Shown: piece after piece, positions 22,545 to 36,028 of the stretch
How the letters are laid out: each line of letters starts with the position of its first letter
Position numbering within the stretch: position 1 is the first letter of the stretch
Source: Adiantum capillus-veneris
Taxonomy: Eukaryota; Streptophyta; Polypodiopsida; Polypodiales; Pteridaceae
Length of the DNA stretch: 64,000 nucleotides
Reading direction: 5' to 3'
NCBI GenBank assembly: GCA_014529385.2
Contig: CM043961.1
Span: forward strand, 9,922,978 to 9,986,977
Made by a program: the position numbers and the translations under genes
The notes under the pieces: generated by a model
The model's input: only the letters and a program-made list of their open reading frames with translations
What the model was told of the DNA's origin: nothing
Database searches by the model: none

Positions 22545-22800
22545 AATTCCTACATAGGAAAAACCTATGTATCTTGTAAAATGTATCTATTCTACTAGTT
22601 TTACCAAGCTGGATTTCCTATATATATCTAGGAAAAGGAAATGTCTACATAACACGACGATTCTATATAGGAAAACAAGTGGATTATCTAGGTAACATAC
22701 TATTCAATATAAAAAAATGATCGTACCTTCTATTTCCTATATAGGAAAACCATAGTTAACTAGCACACTTCTATTAGACAATATTCTCTATTAGGAAATG
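22545..22800. repeat. cluster of TTTCCTA...TAGGAAA palindromes
   Basis: Five variants of TTCCTA paired with TAGGAAA occur in 250 bp. One is the perfect 16-bp palindrome TTTCCTATATAGGAAA at 22733-22748, which contains CCTATATAGG, the CArG-box consensus bound by MADS-domain factors. No adjacent gene is visible, so binding function is speculation. Confidence 0.5.
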
Positions 22801-22904
22801 TAAACACGTATTTAACTACAATGTACTTAATGTTCAAACTTTTCTTATCCGTAAAAAAAAGTCACCGGAGTTGTTCAACAATGAAAAAAAGACACCATCA
22901 GTAC

Positions 22905-22971
22905 TACTTTATATAGCTTAAAAAAATATTGCACTTTGAGCGTTGCCACATGTCACGAATGTGCGTGCACA

Positions 22972-23033
<62 letters not shown>
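22905..23033. repeat. third copy of foldback arm plus (GA)n
   Basis: AGCTTAAAAAAATATTGC, then GAGCGTTGCCACATGTCACG and TGCACATCCGAGAGAG match the right arm of the foldback at 23461-23855. The copy ends in 59 bp of GA (22975-23033). It lies in direct orientation with that right arm. Confidence 0.75.
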
Positions 23034-23038
<5 letters not shown>

Positions 23039-23458
23039 AAATGTAAGGCGTGAGCAACACTTTGAGTATGATGGCCATCTCTGAAGGTGAAATTAGGAAG
23101 GGAGGCTATCGTGGCTGTTAGATTGCAGGTTGCATAGATGGTAGAGAAGACCTATGAGGATAACGGTGATGATGACTGAATTATGTTGATTTTTCAGGGT
23201 TATCTTGGTGCTCGAGATCTTCCCTTTGCACGCTTCAGTAAACAAATTTTATGAGCACAACTCAAGAGGAAAGCAAGATGCAAAGCTAAGAAGTATAGTG
23301 TGAATGCTAAAATGTAGCACATTTATTTATTGACATTACATTATCATAGAGTAGGAAACAATTCATTTTGGATGAATCTCTCTCTCAGACCCGTGACACA
23401 CAGAGCGTTGTAACAGATACGAAATCCTCTCTCTCTCTCTCTGACCCACGATGTACCA

Positions 23459-23460
<2 letters not shown>

Positions 23461-23511
<51 letters not shown>

Positions 23512-23800
23512 TGTGCACGCACATTCGTGACACATGGCAACGCTCACAGCTCGATATTTTTTTAAGCTCTGTAAAGAAGTAGTACATATTGCAAGAAAAC
23601 CATAGAACATTGCATCTTTATGGATTAATTAATCGCAGTGTATCAGTTTGTGAACCATGAAACAAATACACTACAAATAATTAATCCATAAAGATGCAAT
23701 GTTCTATGATTTTCTTGCCATCTGTACAACTTCTTTATAGAGCTTAAAAAATTCTTGAGTTGTGAGCATTGCCACGTGTCACGAATGTGTGTGCACATCC

Positions 23801-23855
<55 letters not shown>
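23461..23855. repeat. foldback element with microsatellite ends
   Basis: The left arm (23461 to about 23647) starts with (CT)24 and the right arm (about 23664 to 23855) ends with (GA)n, so the microsatellites themselves pair. Inside, GGATGTGCACGCACATTCGTGACAC..., the AGCTCT/AAAGAAG stretch and CCATAGAACATTGCATCTTT are all mirrored. The loop is only about 15-20 bases. No coding capacity. The transcript would form a long hairpin. Confidence 0.85.
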
Positions 23856-23857
<2 letters not shown>

Positions 23858-23958
23858 TTGAGAGTTTGGACATCAAACAATCACCGTCACTTTAATGCTT
23901 CTAGATTTGATCACTCTCGAGTCTGTACATACTCTCTTTCCCAATCACTTTGTGGAAT

Positions 23959-24048
23959 AAACCTCAGCATAGAGCATACAACATGTGGAATCTCTCATTA
24001 ATCAACCTCAGCATAGAGCATACAACATGTGGAATTTTCTACCATACA
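23959..24048. repeat. 45-bp tandem duplication
   Basis: AACCTCAGCATAGAGCATAC and the following bases to GTGGAAT are repeated at 23959 and 24004 without change over about 33 bp. Confidence 0.85.
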
Positions 24049-24086
24049 TGATGTTTAACCTTTGAGGACAATAATACAATCTATCC

Positions 24087-24088
<2 letters not shown>

Positions 24089-24121
<33 letters not shown>
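24089..24121. repeat. (CT)n microsatellite
   Basis: About 33 bp of CT. Confidence 0.95.
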
Positions 24122-24125
<4 letters not shown>

Positions 24126-24585
24126 AGTGGGAATGCTACGAGCCTTATCTTGCTTGGAGACCTTGCCAAACATATTGCCCCTAAGGATATCAAGGCTAAC
24201 TTACTGACAATATAACCTTTCTTACAAGTGCTTCCTTTCTTACAAGTGCTTCATGTGAGCATCAAGATTCAATTAACTCTCCTTGCTTGGTTTGTACACA
24301 TGTTATCATTTTGAGGATGTGTCCATATAAACGACCGACGAAACAATAAGAAGATTCTCTTGAAAGACCTCAAAGATCGAGGGTAGAGACTCTGTAGTCC
24401 TAGGTTTTTTTTGAGACATTGAGAATGATGATGATGATTATTCTCGCTTTTAAATTACTTCATACAATTTTTAGCCGAACAATTATATTTTTGTACCTAT
24501 ACATTGTATCAGATCCACCAAGATTGCATTGGTTCTCTCTCATATGTGATTTTGGACTTTTGCAGACGTTCAATATAACATTTCA

Positions 24586-26499
<1,914 letters not shown>

Positions 26500-26765
26500 C
26501 ACCTTTGAGTGGGTCATTCACATATTGACACATGCATGTTATTAATAAAATAGTTTTGAATGCACGGTGCTCATTCTTGTAAATATCTAATTTGTATCTG
26601 TGACTTAGAGTATGTGGTACTACAGCCTTTTACTCTAACCTTTGAATGGTTCATTCGCATATTGACACATGCATGTTATCAATAAAATAGTCACGTTGCT
26701 CATTCTTGTAAATATCTAATTTGTATTTGTGACTTAGAGTATGTGGTGCTATAGCCTTTGACACT
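26500..26765. repeat. two tandem copies of a roughly 135-bp unit
   Basis: The unit runs from CCTTTGARTGG through ATATTGACACATGCATGTTA and CTCATTCTTGTAAATATC to GTATGTGGT. Copies start near 26500 and 26638. The second lacks about ten bases. A 65-bp third copy is at 25928. Confidence 0.8.
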
Positions 26766-26831
26766 AGCATCATGTGTAAAAGTGGTTTATGGGTCACTAT
26801 AGTCCGTGTAACCATGGCTCATGAAATTTAG

Positions 26832-29322
26832 GTGATACATGCATACATGGATTCCACCTCCAAGACTTTCAAGTGTGCATGCACGTATAAATGTGCATTT
26901 ACATTGGAAGGATATCAAATGTTGAGCAGAAGAACCTTTTTTCAACATAGAAAACAGGAGACACTCCATAAAGTTCACCCAGATGCCCATTACAACAGAA
27001 ATTTTGAAGCCCTTCAGGGTCAATTACCTAATGTGAATGAGCTTGATAGTACACCACCTCTCGAGAGTGCATCCAACAATGACACCACATGAAGAATGTG
27101 GTGTACATGTTCTGCATTTTTCTATGGTGGAAAATATGTTGGGAAAACAAATTTTTTTAGGCATGCACAACTAAGGAGTGTTGCGGGCAGTCTAGTTGGT
27201 GAGCTTGGGTTTGTAAATGGAGATGATGTGGAGGCAAGGAACTTTGATGACAATATACCAGACATGGAACCATCAGGTGCTTCTTTGAATGTGGAAGAGG
27301 TCTTTGAAGAGGGCATAGAGGTGAGATTGGCATGTGCAACCAGAGCAGGTGAAGACTGCCAACGACCTTCTCGTCGATCATGCACCGCTTGGAATTGCAA
27401 TTTTATCAAAGATCATTCAATTTCAGACATTATGGGATGAATATTAGGTTCCCATTAGCGGTCAAGATGAAATGCTTCGTCTACTATTTGGTGACATGGG
27501 TGGGGCAAAAATAGGCAAGCATGACTCCACTAGAGGAGATCCAAGCCTAAGAAAAATCTTGGTTCGACTTGAACATGATTGGGATGGTTTTTTCTTTGAT
27601 AATTATAGGGTGCCTGCTTGCTGGGAGCGATTGCAATCGCTGTTTCAAGGGCTTGGTATGGTACAACCTCTTCGATACAGAGTCTGCATGGGTGAAGAAG
27701 GGAACCACCATGAGCCAGAGCTCCTACGCCCAAGCAAGGAGGACAACTATGAAGGATGTAGTATGGAAATTTGTGCATGCATCACTAATAGTAGAAAAAG
27801 GAAAGCGAAGCGTGATTGCTTGGCATGTTATGAAAGGTGCCCAAGTTGTCAGAAGCCTCGCAACGAGACACTAGCCTTTGATTATCTCCCAATTGAAAGA
27901 CAGATTGAGTAAGTCTTTGTGTCATGGCATGCTCTCCATGTGGAGAAACCAAGACAAGTAGTTGGGAAACCCACCTGACCTACAACTGGAGCTTATCCAT
28001 GATTTTTGGGATGGTGCAAAATGTCGTATAATCCAGCACTTTTGGGACCCACATCAGACATTTGAGCTTCCAGTTATCTGTACAACCCCAGGGTGTAAAA
28101 AGGTGTGCGCAACATTTCTTCCTTCATCCTGTCCGTGCAGGATATTCAACAAGGGTGGAATGAGCAGACTCAAGAATATATTTTTGCGTGTAGAGATTGT
28201 CGTGTGTAGTCTCTAATAACAGATTGATTGAGGTATGGTTTTAGAAATACTAGCATGCTATTTTTATTTGCTTTTTTTTCATTTTTTGAGTATTTTCATA
28301 TGGCATAATAATTTTCCAGGGAGATCTCCGTAACTTCCTAGCACTTCTATTGCATTGGGATGGGTTCCAATCCTCTCTCACCACACAGAAAGACAGTGGG
28401 TTTGTAGAAAGACAGTGGGGTTGTAGAGATAGAATTTTTGAACATGGGCAAGTCTTCCAACATTAGTGTACTCCCATTATTGTTCCTCCCATTTAGCTCC
28501 AAGAAAGTACCCCGAAACAATAGTGGTCCATTTGGTGCTTTTATACCTCTTATGGAGAAATTGCAAGACTTGTTCATGTCACGAATAAAAGTACACTACA
28601 ACTATGATGTCAACAAAATCTTCAGCATGGGAACTGAATGGCAACAGACATGCATATTACGCGGGATGCTTATGATGGTTAGTGGAGACCATCGTGCCCA
28701 TTGCAAAATAGGACTCTTCAAGGACAGTGGCAAGGAGGGTTGTCGAAGAGACAGGCCCAAAGCAGCTCTTGATGCTAGTGATCCAATGTATAGAGGGCGA
28801 TATGTTTATGATGATAATAGATGACAAGCAAGATATCCACCAACAAAACGCTCCATTTTGGAAATGTCCAATGCAGTAGCTCAAGCCAGAAGAGCAACCT
28901 CTCAAACTCAAAGAGAGACTAATCTTGCATATGCAGGACTATCTGGAGAGTCAGTGTTATGGAAGTTCTTTGACTTATATGGCTTTGACTTGTCACGTGA
29001 CTTGGTGTATGATACAATGCATGTTCTTCCATTAAATATGTTTAGTAAATATACATCAAATGTCATGCGAAGATTGCAAAATGAATCGAAAAAGAAGGTG
29101 GATGAATGTAGCAAGCTTGTATACAAGCTTGCACCACCATCAATTCACAATGGCAGGTGGCCACACACTCCGAGCAAGTACTTTGAAGGTTTTAAGGTAG
29201 ATGAAAATCAAAAATTTGTTCAGTGGTGTTTGTCGTATGTATTGAGTGTCATCAACGAGGTATCAAGACCCATGTATGAGCTTGGTCTTGATCTCCTAAT
29301 AGACATTGCCCGCACATTTTAA
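26832..29322 (+). pseudogene. divergent Tnp2-like (CACTA-superfamily) transposase, decayed
   Basis: Broken frames in order encode a protein of perhaps 750 residues. First come two similar putative zinc fingers, CACTYKCAF...SRRTFFQH (about 26871) and CTCSAFFYGG..GKTNFFRH (about 27101). They are in one frame, separated by a TGA at 27090-27092. Next is CLACYERCPSCQKPRNE with FDYLPIERQ (27820-27910), then CTTPGCKKVCATFLPSSC (28080). After a probable intron come SGDHRAHCKIGLF..GKEGCRR (about 28680-28750) and YGFDLSRDLVYDTMHVLPLN (about 28980-29040). The last two occupy the place of the GDxPA..G......K..C and D.MH motifs in CACTA Tnp2 proteins, but identity to the three En/Spm copies in this window is low. 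Several frame changes make it non-functional. Terminal repeats were not found. Confidence 0.6.
28233..28319 (+). other. probable spliceosomal intron in divergent transposase
   Basis: GAG|GTATGG donor and TTTTCCAG|GG acceptor bound an 87-bp T-rich segment that interrupts the coding blocks. Confidence 0.5.
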
Positions 29323-30068
29323 AATTTTAGTCGTGAGAAGGGTTGGACAAAGGAGAGTATCAAAATGATGCGATTAGATTAGATTTAAAATTAGATTAGA
29401 TCTAGATTTATGTTCGATTTAAGATTAGATTAGATTTATGTTCGATTTAAGATTAGATTAGATTTAGGTTAGATTTTAGTGCATGTCAATGAAGGCGCTC
29501 TTTGCCCAAAGAGTAAACACTAGTTACACAACAATATGTATATTCCCATAAGAATCTGACACCTGTTAACTCACACACTCACCATATTCAAATAACCATG
29601 AATCACCACATGTTCAATTAGGTTAGATTTAAGATAAGATTTTGGATTGAGTTTTTATATTAGAGTCTACCTTTGGGATTACGGTAAAAAAATTAGAGTT
29701 AGACAAATGGTGATCCCTCTCTTTCTCTCTACGGATGCGACCTTAAGTTGGAAAGCTTTCAACGACATGATACTCAGATTGGAGGCCAACATGTAATGTG
29801 CTAAGTAATCTCTCGAACAAAGATCTACTATGAAGAGATGTTAAGATGTTGTGAAATGCTACAGCTAGAGAAGAGGCAAGGGGGCTTTGTCCACTACATG
29901 CACTATCATGTAGACGTAGGTGTGTAGATCTCTCGTACCCAAAAATATAGGCATTGACCAATAAAGATGAGATTATAACCCGACGGTTCTGATCTGCGTG
30001 CACCTCTAGACCAAGGTGTGCGGGGATTGGACATGACTAGAGAATGTGAGGTAGTTTACAGTGTGAAC

Positions 30069-30071
<3 letters not shown>

Positions 30072-30133
<62 letters not shown>
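30072..30133. repeat. (GA)n microsatellite inside CACTA copy A
   Basis: 62 bp of GA at the same position as the CT tracts at 42689 and 52661 in the two reversed copies. Confidence 0.97.
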
Positions 30134-30137
<4 letters not shown>

Positions 30138-30195
30138 GGAGGATTCCAATAGAAGATTAAATTTATGTCCAGATTATAAGGTTTTTACCCTCATT

Positions 30196-32375
30196 ATGAG
30201 TAGTGACGAGGATGTGGGGCCGTCCAACCGAAACACCTATCTCAACAAGGATCCTATGTCCTTGTAATCAATGCAAGCATGCTGTGTGACGGAAAAAACG
30301 CGTTTCTTTGCAGTACATTCGTAAATTTGGCGAGTTCGATCCATCTATTATAGATCGAGTTGTTGCCAATTATAACTAGTCGGACTCTGAAGCTGGCCAA
30401 CAGGCAGCAATCTTGCAACCCAATAGATGTATTTGCAAGCACTTTGGTCAAGCAGCATACGTGAGGCCACAAGATGTAGCCTCTGATAACTCGGAGGATG
30501 ATCATGCAGACCACATTCCCAACGAGGCAATGTTTGAGCCCGAGATTGATGAAATGATCGAGACGATCATGGATTCAGAAAGGCTTATCTATGATGATAA
30601 GAAAAGTGAAGCCGATACTCCATTGTATGATGGAGCACGTGTGTCTAGATTGAAGGAGTTCCTGGTTCTTCTCAACATGTAGGCAAATTTTTGATGGAGT
30701 GACACTAGAGTCACAACGCTTTTCAGGTGATCTATTACAATGTGTTTACTTTAATAAAAAACTATAGATGTATAATGATCTGATAGATTACTTACACAAT
30801 TGTACCGCATTTTTTTCACTATGTAGATTGCTCAAAGAGTGCATACTACCAGCTGGTATTGTGATGCCAGATTCTAGAGAGGAAGCAAGAAAGATCTTAC
30901 GAAACTGCTTGAGGATGGATTACAATTCGATTCACGCTTGTCCTAATGATTGCATTCTTTTTAGAGGGGAATACATAGACATGGAGAAGTGTCCGAAATG
31001 CGATTCCGAGAGATATCGAGTAGATCTCCACGGAACAAAAATTCCACAAAAGGTTTTGCGACATTTTTCTCTGCTTCCTAGGAGAATAAATCTTTGGATG
31101 GCGTGCTACGGAATCCTTGCAGATTGCGCAGCCTGGAAACATATAGACGAAACATGGTCGGATTTTGCCAGGGAAGCTCAAAATTTGCGCCTAGGCCTAG
31201 CTATGGATGGCATAAATCCATTTGGTCAAATATCAACATCTTACAGTGTATGGCCCGTTGTCATCGTCAACTACAACATTCCCCTGTGGTTGACTACCAA
31301 GAAGGGGCACCTATGGCTAAGCTTGATTGTGCCGGGGCGGTATAAAGTAAAGAATGTGGATGTGTATCTTCGTCCACTATTGGAAGAGCTACAACAATTG
31401 TGGATTGGCATGAAGTGGTGGATATGAGCCGACACACAGGTCGACAGAATGCTTTGATCTGAGGCATTCTAATGTGGACCATGCATGACTATCCCTGACT
31501 AACAGAATGCTCAGGTGGTTTACACTGAAACTCAAACACTGTAAATCTTGGTTTTTCTTAAGCTTATCTATTGTCATGTGTATACATGCAAGGCTTCAAA
31601 CAAGCGGATACAGAGCATGTGTCACATGTGGACCTAGACTGAATGTACGTCAGGCGCCCTCATTGAAGAAGCAAATCTACGAAGGTCATCAAGCGTATTT
31701 TCCAGAGAATCATGTGTTACACGACGGCTTTTTGGGAAGAGAGCCACCGAGGATGTCTGCATAAGCATGGTTAGAGCAGAAGGAGATGTGTGATAACAGT
31801 TTGTCCCCAGGGATGAAGAGACTCTCTCTATGGTACGAGTTACCATATTGGCCCCGACTCATGATCTATCACTTGCTCGATCCAATGCACATATTCAAGA
31901 ATGTGGGGAATCTGCTATGGGACCATCTAACCGGTAAGAAAGATACTTTAGGAGCCAGGGTTGACCTTAGAAATGTGGATCGTATGGAGCAATATTGACC
32001 GCAGACAGCACCCGAAGGATCGATAAAACTCCCTAAAGCGCCTTGGATTTTCACAGTAGCCCAAGAACGCATTCGGTTTATGCGGACCCCCATTGGCGTA
32101 ATGCACTCGCTCCGAACGGTGTTTGACTAAAGAAGGGAGCTTACCGGTTTGAAGTCACACGACTGGCATAAAATGTGTCAGGTATGTTTGAAGTGGAATA
32201 TATCATAGTGGAAATTGTGTAACAAATTTGTGTGTGGACTTTAATATCATTGCTACACGTGTTTTGTAGCTTATTTTACCGGTGGCCACTGAGGGATGTT
32301 TGTCTCTTGACGTCCGTAACACAATCTACAAACTTGGGAAGTTGGTGCAATGGATCTCACAAAGGAGATCAATGT
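30196..32375 (+). pseudogene. Tnp2-like En/Spm transposase, copy A, truncated
   Basis: Tnp2 is the putative catalytic transposase of CACTA elements. ATG 30196 opens the MSSDEDVGPS exon, which soon shifts frame. An intron runs from about 30728 to 30825. Exon 2 carries HACPNDCILFRGEYIDMEKCPKC-type zinc-binding sequence, KIPQKVLRHFSLLPR, NLRLGLAMDGINPFG, SVWPVVIVNYNIPLWLTTKKG and DVYLRPLLEELQQLW. A later exon has ACVTCGPRLN, SLWYELPYWPRLMIYHLLDPMHIFKN and LWDHLTGKKDTLG. It retains TGT at 31788-31790 where the inner copy has a TGA stop. Breaks include stops near 31425 and 31998 and truncation at 32375 in the DUF4218-like region. Confidence 0.85.
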
Positions 32376-32435
32376 AGACTCCATATATTTAATATCCTTG
32401 AATGGTTTGAGCTCTAACATAACTTTTTTGATGCA

Positions 32436-33014
32436 GTTGAATCAAAAGATGATGGATATGATGCATACTAAAAAGGCAAAAAAAGATTGCACCAAGAAAA
32501 AGGTAGTTGTTATCTATCGCCCAAATGTTCATAGTAACTGAACTTTTATGCTTTCAATTTTCTATGCATGCAGAGTGTACTGAAGAATGTTCTTAATGAG
32601 AGTGTTACTCTTCTAAACACAAAAGCCTTCAATGAACTCTCAAATGGGCATGAACATGTAAGGAGATTGACTTTAGTTGTACTCATCTTTTGGCATGGAT
32701 TAAGCTCTTTCAATTAAGTAGTGACTTTTTACAATTGAACTTTTATTCAGGATATGAACTTTGATAAAGACGACCAAGAGACCATTTTAATTAAGTTTTT
32801 GGAGGTTCCAACAGTGGATGCATTATATATTACGCTAAAGGCAAGTTTCAATCTAGCAAAGCGTAGTATGGATTTCACAAGAGATCGTCAAGAGCAAAGT
32901 GTGGATGGCATGCGCTCATCATTTATGGTGTACCTTTTGGCCACAAACAAAGTTAGAATTTTCAAATGTGACTCTTCTCCACTAAGTATCGATGATGTAA
33001 TTGTGGTTGAGTGA
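32436..33014 (+). pseudogene. three exon-like blocks of unknown origin
   Basis: Three blocks with consistent phase-0 splice sites: 32436-32502 (after TTTTTTGATGCAG, ending AAAAAG|GTAG), 32573-32656 (after ATGCAG, ending CATGAACAT|GTAAGG) and 32750-33014 (after TTTATTCAG, ending TGA). Joined in order they would encode about 138 residues with MMDMMHTKKAKKD, VLNESVTLLNTKAFNELSNG and FLEVPTVDALYITLKASFN. The last block begins DMNFDKDDQETILIK. No known domain is recognised. The blocks start about 60 bp after CACTA copy A breaks off. They could be a captured host gene fragment or the 3' end of the native gene the transposon entered. Confidence 0.4.
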
Positions 33015-33505
33015 TGTTATGCTAATTTATTTATTTTAATGTAACCTTGAGACCCGAAGAAAGGGTGAACTGTTTTCAATTATTAAATTTATGACTTAGA
33101 TTGAATTCTTCAAAAAGCTATTGTGAGTTACTCTTATACATTGTTCTTTTCTTATGAGCTAGTTTCTGTTCCAAATACCCATGCATAATGAGTTTGATGC
33201 AAAGATTTAATTTCTTTGATGGAAGATCTACGACACGTTTGTGAGATTTGTTATTATAATATTATTATTTTAATTATAAGATCAATAAATTTGTATATAA
33301 TAAAAAAATTGAATTTATGTTATTCACATATGTGACTCTTTTTGTGTAGCTATTGTATTAACTGTGTATATAAAACTAACATGAATATTACTATATGAAT
33401 TTTCTTCCGTTCAAATTACATATGTTGATCAAAAAGCTATATAGTTTTTTTTTCGTGTGTGTTGGTCAAAGAGTTACATAGTTTTATTATTTAGATCCAT
33501 TTTAT

Positions 33506-33508
<3 letters not shown>
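33015..33508. other. AT-rich non-coding stretch
   Basis: No gene seen. The sequence directly after the exon-like blocks could serve as their 3' flank. Confidence 0.4.

Positions 33509-33589
<81 letters not shown>
33509..33589. repeat. (TA)n microsatellite
   Basis: 81 bp of AT dinucleotide. Confidence 0.97.
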
Positions 33590-33592
<3 letters not shown>

Positions 33593-33641
33593 AAAGATTC
33601 CGTTTTTACTAGTTTGGACTTTTCCTACATATGTTCAAGTT

Positions 33642-33827
33642 TTATCTAAGAAAATCTTTTTTTTTGCTATGTAGGAATTGAATTACAGTTCCTTCTATTG
33701 CCTCATGGGCTGCCCTAATGAGACGTGTGGCAGTGGGAGTATGCGTATCCGCAAGCTTGTTGAAAGCCCGCATGAAGTCGGAGACAATATTGAGCAGTGG
33801 GCCTTCAGATGCAAGTTCCCACTCCAT
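33642..33827 (-). pseudogene. short unidentified ORF
   Basis: 61 codons starting MEWELASEGPLLNIVSDFMR and reading on to LADTHTPTATRLIRAAHEAI. It looks more protein-like than its surroundings and may be a stray exon, but no family is recognised and no splice partner is seen. Confidence 0.2.
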
Positions 33828-33866
33828 GCTGGCTTGACACTAAGCCACTACTAGCCTTGATCATTC

Positions 33867-33927
33867 CCTCTCTCTCTCTCTCTCTCTCCATTCCCTCCAT
33901 TGACACTAAGCTCGAGGGAATGGAGTG

Positions 33928-33958
<31 letters not shown>
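33867..33958. repeat. two short (CT)n tracts in a partial duplication
   Basis: CT tracts at about 33867-33888 and 33931-33958 are each next to TGACACTAAGC and CATTCCCTC variants, indicating a local duplication or inversion. Confidence 0.7.
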
Positions 33959-33961
<3 letters not shown>

Positions 33962-34618
33962 CCCGTGGCTAGCTGTAGAGGTTGCACTGATGGGCGCTGT
34001 GGAGGGTTAGAGAGTTGGTGGCGGCCGGCCCCATGGCAAGGGCCTGGACCCAGTCTTGCCAAGTTTTGATGAGGGCACCTGCAATAGTAGCATGACACAA
34101 TCCAACTCTATTATCGGACAGAGTTTTGTGCCGGCTTTGTGACCCCGGATGTTGTCAGTCTTAACGTGGGTAGATTAGTGCTCAAAAAAACCTGAGGTTT
34201 AGTGTAATCCATCTCTCTTTCAATAATTTGAAGCTAGCTAGGAAAAAACCTACAACTTTTGGAGGCTTTTAATGTATTTTTTCAAATTATCTCCAAAATT
34301 CTCAAAAAGAAATCTCTAAATCTTTTGCACTAAAGGTTTTCCAAGTCTTAGGAGAAAAGTTTCTTTCAAGTCTATATCTGGATGTGGGTAAATGCTTTGG
34401 CGAATATGCGTAGAGAGAGAAGGCACACAATGTACAATGTGGCTTATGCGGCATGGTTAACAAATGTGAGTAGAGAGAGAAGGCACTCACGCACACAACA
34501 AATGTGAATAGAGAGAGAAGGCGCTCAGGCACACAACAAAATCTACCCAGATTCACAATAGAATGTTAATGTACGTAATGACGATCTCTACACACACACA
34601 CAACACACACTCACACAC

Positions 34619-34619
<1 letters not shown>

Positions 34620-34704
<85 letters not shown>
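34620..34704. repeat. (GA)n microsatellite
   Basis: 85 bp of GA after a CA-rich stretch. Confidence 0.97.
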
Positions 34705-34707
<3 letters not shown>

Positions 34708-35089
34708 ACATGAGTCATTTGCGAAGGCTTTTAGTCGTTAGAGAGAGAGGTAGATCATACATTCTCAAGTGTACATAGAGACTTGATAAAACATTACGAT
34801 CAAGACAGAAGCTAGACCAAAGAGAGATTGAGATAGATTCATTTGGGTCATCCACATGGGCCTCATCAAAACTTTGTGCACTCATGCATCTGCTCTCTCT
34901 CCTCTCTCTCTCTCAACCTTTTTCTAACAGGTCAATGGTGCAAAGATGCTAGCTCCATGGCAAGGCCAATTGTGGCCACTAGTTAAAGATAACCACTCAA
35001 GGTCTCACGTCACGTCTGAGCTACCACCTCTGACAAGTAGAAAGGGTTTCGTTGGCATAGTCCGAATGGCGAAAGCAAGACCTATAGGT

Positions 35090-35522
35090 TAAAAAGTACA
35101 TTTCTCTGTTAGTGTGGCTACCATTAGCTAGCAACCCATCCTCGTCCTTGAGCTGCAGGCAATGTAGTCAGGCATCCTCGCCCTTGACGAGCGGGCAATG
35201 TAGTCGGACATCCTCATCCTTGACGAGCGGGCATTGCCCTTGAACGGTGGCTTGTAATTAAGTTGCCAGATACCTCAAGCTGGTTGCCAAGCTAAACCTC
35301 GAGCTTCGGTACACATCAAACTCAAGCCTCAACTGGAGGTTAAAAAGCGCATTCATTGCCAAAAACATGCAAGTTAAAAAGTACATTTCTCTGTCAGTTT
35401 GGCTACCAACAGCTAGCAACCCATCCTCGCCCTTGCCCTTGAGTTGCGGGCAATGCAGTTGGGCATCCTCGCCCTTGACGAGCGGGCACTGCCCTTGAAC
35501 GGTGGCTTTGCAATTAGTTGCC
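35090..35522. repeat. tandem repeat of about 300 bp, left part
   Basis: One full unit (about 35090-35385) and the first half of a second. Landmarks are TTAAAAAGTACATTTCTCTG, AGCAACCCATCCTCG, GACGAGCGGGCA and GAACGGTGGCTT. The second unit is interrupted at 35522 by the outer CACTA element and resumes at 54494. The unit contains AGCTTCGGTACACATCAA and many GGGCAATG phrases. No coding function is evident. Confidence 0.85.
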
Positions 35523-35534
35523 CACTACAAGAGG
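35523..35534. repeat. left terminal inverted repeat, outer CACTA
   Basis: CACTACAAGAGG, preceded by TGCC. Subterminal TAGCGACG motifs start 30 bp inside. Confidence 0.9.
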
Positions 35535-35800
35535 TTGTGTGCACTTGTGCCGCTATTAGCGACGGAAATACATTGGGTTTTTATACTTCCCGGCGTCGCT
35601 AAGACCGTCGCTAACAGTGTTGATACGAGAATGTCGCTATGAGCGTTGCTATATACGACACTATATAGCGATGATCATAGCGACGTTTATAGCGACGCTG
35701 CAGAGCTTTATATAGCAACGCTCATAGCGACGTCCGAGAGAAAACCATATTGAATGTTTCAATAATTGAGTAAACCTAAATGAATCCAAGATAAACCCAT

Positions 35801-36028
35801 ATTCACCTTTGAAAGAAAATGCAAGCTTAGATATAGACCCAAAGTAGTCACCCACAAGACAATATAACCATTAACTCCATCAACCATAGTATTGTTTGCA
35901 GAATAAAGATACAAATTCACCTTTGAAAGAAAGTGCAAGCTTAGATATAGACCCAAAGTAGTCACCCACAAGACAATATAACCATTAACTCCATCATCCA
36001 TAGTATTGTTTGCAGAATAAAGATACAA
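35801..36028. repeat. 114-bp tandem duplication
   Basis: A unit from ATTCACCTTTGAAAGAAA to GCAGAATAAAGATACAAA is present twice with very few differences, within the outer CACTA. Confidence 0.9.

Larger units (their letters stand above)
29340..32375 (+). mobile_element. truncated En/Spm (CACTA) copy A
   Basis: Collinear with the inner CACTA element in reverse. An AT-rich block of TTAGATTAGATTTA repeats (29370-29480) is followed by a conserved non-coding segment (29743-30060), a GA microsatellite (30072-30133) and a Tnp2-like gene from 30196. Similarity to the inner copy stops abruptly at about 32375 inside the DUF4218-like region. No CACTACAAGAGG terminus is present at either end, so both ends have been lost. 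Confidence 0.8.

Noticed and set aside
35090-35522. CRISPR-like repeat array
   Set aside because: The repeats are about 300 bp, degenerate and without uniform spacers, in plant DNA. They are a tandem repeat split by a transposon.
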